Source of the DNA: BS750m-G4 sp964472195
GTDB taxonomy: Bacteria; Bacteroidota; Ignavibacteria; Tepidaquicellales; Tepidaquicellaceae
Assembly (NCBI GenBank): GCA_964472195.1
Contig: CAYYJH010000102.1
Coordinates: forward strand, 1 to 8,830
Length of the DNA: 8,830 nt
Direction of reading: 5' to 3'
Both the position numbers and the translations under genes were made by a program. Below are positions 7,152-8,830 of this stretch, piece after piece; positions within the stretch are counted from its first letter, which is position 1; each line of letters opens with the position of its first letter. The notes under the pieces were generated by a model. That model had not been told where the DNA came from. It made no database searches and worked only from the letters and a program-made list of their open reading frames with translations.

Positions 7152-7520
7152 TTACATCGTTATTTTTTCTTCCCCGTCTTTTCTGTTAGCTGTTATAATA
7201 TCTGAGAGAGCTTTCTGATTCAAACCTTCGATGAAAACAGCACGTTTGTTCTTTGTCTGTTCTAATCTCTCAATTAAACCTTTTAACACATTATATTTGT
7301 CTGTTGCCGCTGTATGTGCTTTTCCAAGATTTGATCCAATTTTCTTAGTATTGAATGATTCTATTAAAACAATGTCACAATCTATAATATGCTGTGCTAT
7401 ATCAGCAAAGCTCATCGAATCATTATCAACTCTCCAATCTTCAGAACCTATGGGAACTGTTCTAAATCTTTTTAGTGTTGACTCCCTGACAGCAATTGAA
7501 AATTTTGTTAGTTCTTTCAT
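7152..7520 (-). CDS. DinB-family protein, cut short by an in-frame stop
   Basis: This is the N-terminal 122 residues of a DinB/YfiT-like four-helix-bundle protein, a superfamily of metal-binding enzymes and thiol (bacillithiol or similar) transferases. Residues 3-20 form the first helix. W29 and the stretch SFADIAQHIIDCD (37-49) with H44 correspond to the second helix, which usually supplies the first metal histidine. RAVFIEGL (93-100) precedes the region before the last helix. The frame stops with TAA immediately after KITM, before the expected C-terminal helix, which is still encoded downstream in the same frame. As annotated the product would lack two metal ligands and is probably not functional. 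The start ATG (7518-7520) has only A/T-rich sequence upstream. The gene lies 85 nt downstream of hemW on the same strand, so it may be co-transcribed. The specific biochemical role is unknown. Confidence 0.72.
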   Translation of the reverse strand: MKELTKFSIAVRESTLKRFRTVPIGSEDWRVDNDSMSFADIAQHIIDCDIVLIESFNTKKIGSNLGKAHTAATDKYNVLKGLIERLEQTKNKRAVFIEGLNQKALSDIITANRKDGEEKITM

Positions 7521-7551
7521 TATTAGGATTTTTTATATATTAAATATCTTC

Positions 7552-7591
7552 AAAAATAATAAATAAACCTCTTATCATGATCTTGATTTAT
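7552..7591 (-). terminator. Weak hairpin between hemW and the DinB-family gene
   Basis: On the minus strand, ATAAATC (7591-7585) can pair with GGTTTAT (7569-7563) through 7 bp including one G-U pair, around a 15-nt loop, followed by TTATTATTTTT. The stem is short and A/T-rich, so it could be a weak hemW terminator or chance. I list it only as a candidate. Confidence 0.25.
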
Positions 7592-7605
7592 GATTCATAT
7601 TACAA

Positions 7606-8730
7606 TCAAAAATACTTTGTAATAATCTCATCAGCAATTGTATAACCTTTCTTATTCAATTTAAATTCACCTTTATTCATTACAGCATAATCGTTTTTTG
7701 TTAGCTCTTTAATTGCTTTTTCATATATCGCACAAAAGTCTTCTTCGAATATTCTTTTATATTTCTTAAGTTTTACCCCTTTACTTCTCAACGCAAGCAT
7801 AATGAACTCCGCTTTCATTTCATTTTTGTTAAGAATATCTTCTTTAGCGATTGGCAATTGATTATTTTCTAAACTCTCTTTGTATTTCTGTATACTACTG
7901 AAATTTTCCCATCTTTTCTTGTCAAAGAAAGAATGCGATGAAGGACCAAAGCCTAAGTAGTTATCGTATTCCCAGTATTTCATATTATGTTTTGATTCGT
8001 ATCCTTCTTTTGCAAAATTAGAGATTTCATAATGTTGGAATCCTTCGGATGTAAGTTTATCAGAGACAAATTCATAAAGTTCTGCTTCATGTTTATCATC
8101 GTTTGGTGTAACAATCTTTTTCATTAATTGTTTATACAATAAAGTTTTCTCTTCAAAAATTAAAGTGTATGCAGAGATATGTGGTATGTTCAACTCTATT
8201 ATTTTATTCAATGAATACTCAACATCATTCTTAGTCTGTTTGGGAAGAGAATATATGAGATCGATACTAATGTTCTCAAAGTATTCTTTTGCTTTTCTGA
8301 TGACATTTTCTGCTTGCTTAGCTGAATGTGTTCTTGTAAGAAATTTTAATTCTGTATCGATGAAAGATTGTATACCAAGACTCAGCCTGTTAAACCCAAT
8401 TTGATTTAACTTTTCTAATTTATTGCCATTAAAATCTTCTGGATTGCTTTCTATACTTATCTCACTATTTGAACTGATATTATATTTTTTGTATAAGGTG
8501 TTTAGAATACATTCAATTTGATTTGTTGAAAGTAAAGATGGTGTTCCTCCTCCGAAAAAGATTGTGTCAAATTCCACGTTATTATAATTGGGAGAAGATA
8601 AAGTGATTTCTTTCGCTAAGCTAATGATGTAACCATCAAGTAGTTTTAGATTTGTTGTAAAATAAAAATCACAATAAATGCATCTCCTTTGACAAAAGGG
8701 GATATGTATATAAATTCCGGCTTTGTTCAT
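7606..8730 (-). CDS. hemW: Radical SAM family heme chaperone HemW
   Basis: HemW is a radical-SAM-fold cytosolic protein that binds heme and an iron-sulfur cluster and delivers heme to target proteins; it was long misannotated as an oxygen-independent coproporphyrinogen III oxidase. The 374-aa product starts with IYIHIPFCQRRCIYCDF; C13, C17 and C20 form the CxxxCxxC cluster motif. GGGTPS lies at 60-65, SIESNPED at 92-99, LSLGIQSF at 116-123, ISIDLIYSLP at 154-163 and HISAYTL at 184-190. HYEISNFA at 233-240 precedes the HemW-specific HNMKYW motif (248-253), the heme-binding signature absent from HemN. GFGPSSHSF (260-268) and a C-terminal HemN_C-like domain follow. F22 stands where HemN has its fourth cysteine. 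The length is normal and the stop is TGA, the only one among the intact genes here. No Shine-Dalgarno sequence precedes the ATG, and a leftward terminator-like hairpin ends 10 nt upstream of it. Confidence 0.95.
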   Translation of the reverse strand: MNKAGIYIHIPFCQRRCIYCDFYFTTNLKLLDGYIISLAKEITLSSPNYNNVEFDTIFFGGGTPSLLSTNQIECILNTLYKKYNISSNSEISIESNPEDFNGNKLEKLNQIGFNRLSLGIQSFIDTELKFLTRTHSAKQAENVIRKAKEYFENISIDLIYSLPKQTKNDVEYSLNKIIELNIPHISAYTLIFEEKTLLYKQLMKKIVTPNDDKHEAELYEFVSDKLTSEGFQHYEISNFAKEGYESKHNMKYWEYDNYLGFGPSSHSFFDKKRWENFSSIQKYKESLENNQLPIAKEDILNKNEMKAEFIMLALRSKGVKLKKYKRIFEEDFCAIYEKAIKELTKNDYAVMNKGEFKLNKKGYTIADEIITKYF

Positions 8731-8740
8731 ATAATTCTAT

Positions 8741-8775
8741 AAAAAAAATCGTGTCACAAAAAATCTGACACGATT
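8741..8775 (-). terminator. Leftward Rho-independent terminator-like hairpin upstream of hemW
   Basis: AATCGTGTCA (8747-8756) and TGACACGATT (8766-8775) form a perfect 10-bp inverted repeat with a 9-nt loop. Read on the minus strand the stem runs straight into T8 (8748-8741), the classic intrinsic terminator layout. It would end transcription of a minus-strand gene located right of the window; any such gene must stop at or before 8802, because all minus-strand frames carry stops between there and 8830. Because the T-run ends only 10 nt before the hemW ATG, it could alternatively act in the hemW 5' leader. Confidence 0.75.
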
Positions 8776-8830
8776 AATTTAACTAATTCTGCTACAACCT
8801 TTCAATCTAAAATAAAATTCAATCCATCAT

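Noticed and set aside
7152..7154. TAA as a reassigned sense codon (alternative genetic code)
   Set aside because: Six other genes in the window end with TAA at the expected C-termini, so general reassignment is not credible; only local read-through remains possible.
7231..7566. Rightward open frame of 111 codons opposite the DinB-family gene
   Set aside because: It is antisense to a recognisable DinB sequence, has no family resemblance, and its composition looks like reverse-complement coding noise.
7606..8730. Oxygen-independent coproporphyrinogen III oxidase (HemN) as the identity of the radical SAM gene
   Set aside because: The CxxxCxxC motif is followed by F at the position of HemN's extra cysteine, and the HNxxYW heme-binding motif is present, which fits HemW.
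8776..8830. C-terminal end of a gene entering from the right
   Set aside because: All minus-strand frames contain stops within 8802-8830 or are open too briefly to judge; a gene may end there but nothing can be identified.

Overview
The window is an AT-rich bacterial chromosomal segment with eight protein-coding loci, and its content is about the cell envelope. Several features point to the Bacteroidota/Ignavibacteriota (FCB) side of the Gram-negative bacteria. None of the genes has a convincing Shine-Dalgarno sequence, the upstream regions are A/T-rich, TAA stops dominate, and a LolA-type lipoprotein carrier is present. An Ignavibacteria-like host is my best guess. It is an inference from style and family content, not proven.

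Layout. 1-440 is non-coding. 441-7055 is a rightward series of six genes: a membrane-anchored S41 (C-terminal processing) protease, an exported DUF3108 protein, LolA, an LPG-synthase-TM/UPF0104 flippase-like membrane protein, UDP-glucose 6-dehydrogenase, and a DUF368/PopT-type polyprenyl-phosphate translocase. Two terminator-like hairpins (after the protease and after lolA) split the series into probable transcription units: protease; DUF3108-lolA; and flippase-ugd-popT. Two leftward genes converge on popT: a small DinB-family gene and hemW, the radical-SAM heme chaperone. A third hairpin, oriented leftward, lies directly upstream of hemW.

How the genes fit together. LolA, and possibly the DUF3108 protein, serve periplasm-to-outer-membrane traffic. 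The last rightward unit combines a UDP-glucuronate-making enzyme with two integral membrane proteins, one of a family that includes lipid flippase domains and one of the family that returns undecaprenyl phosphate across the inner membrane. That suggests lipid-linked envelope glycan work, but no glycosyltransferase is visible here. HemW and the DinB protein look unrelated to this theme.

Most notable anomaly. The DinB-family gene is interrupted by an in-frame TAA (7152-7154). The 26 codons after it still encode, in the same frame, a textbook DinB C-terminus with the DHETHHRGQ metal-binding motif, ending at 7071. The second anomaly is that three terminator-like hairpins sit only about 10-20 nt upstream of the next start codon, and in two of those cases the start is TTG. 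I found no complete novel defence, mobile or CRISPR-like system.
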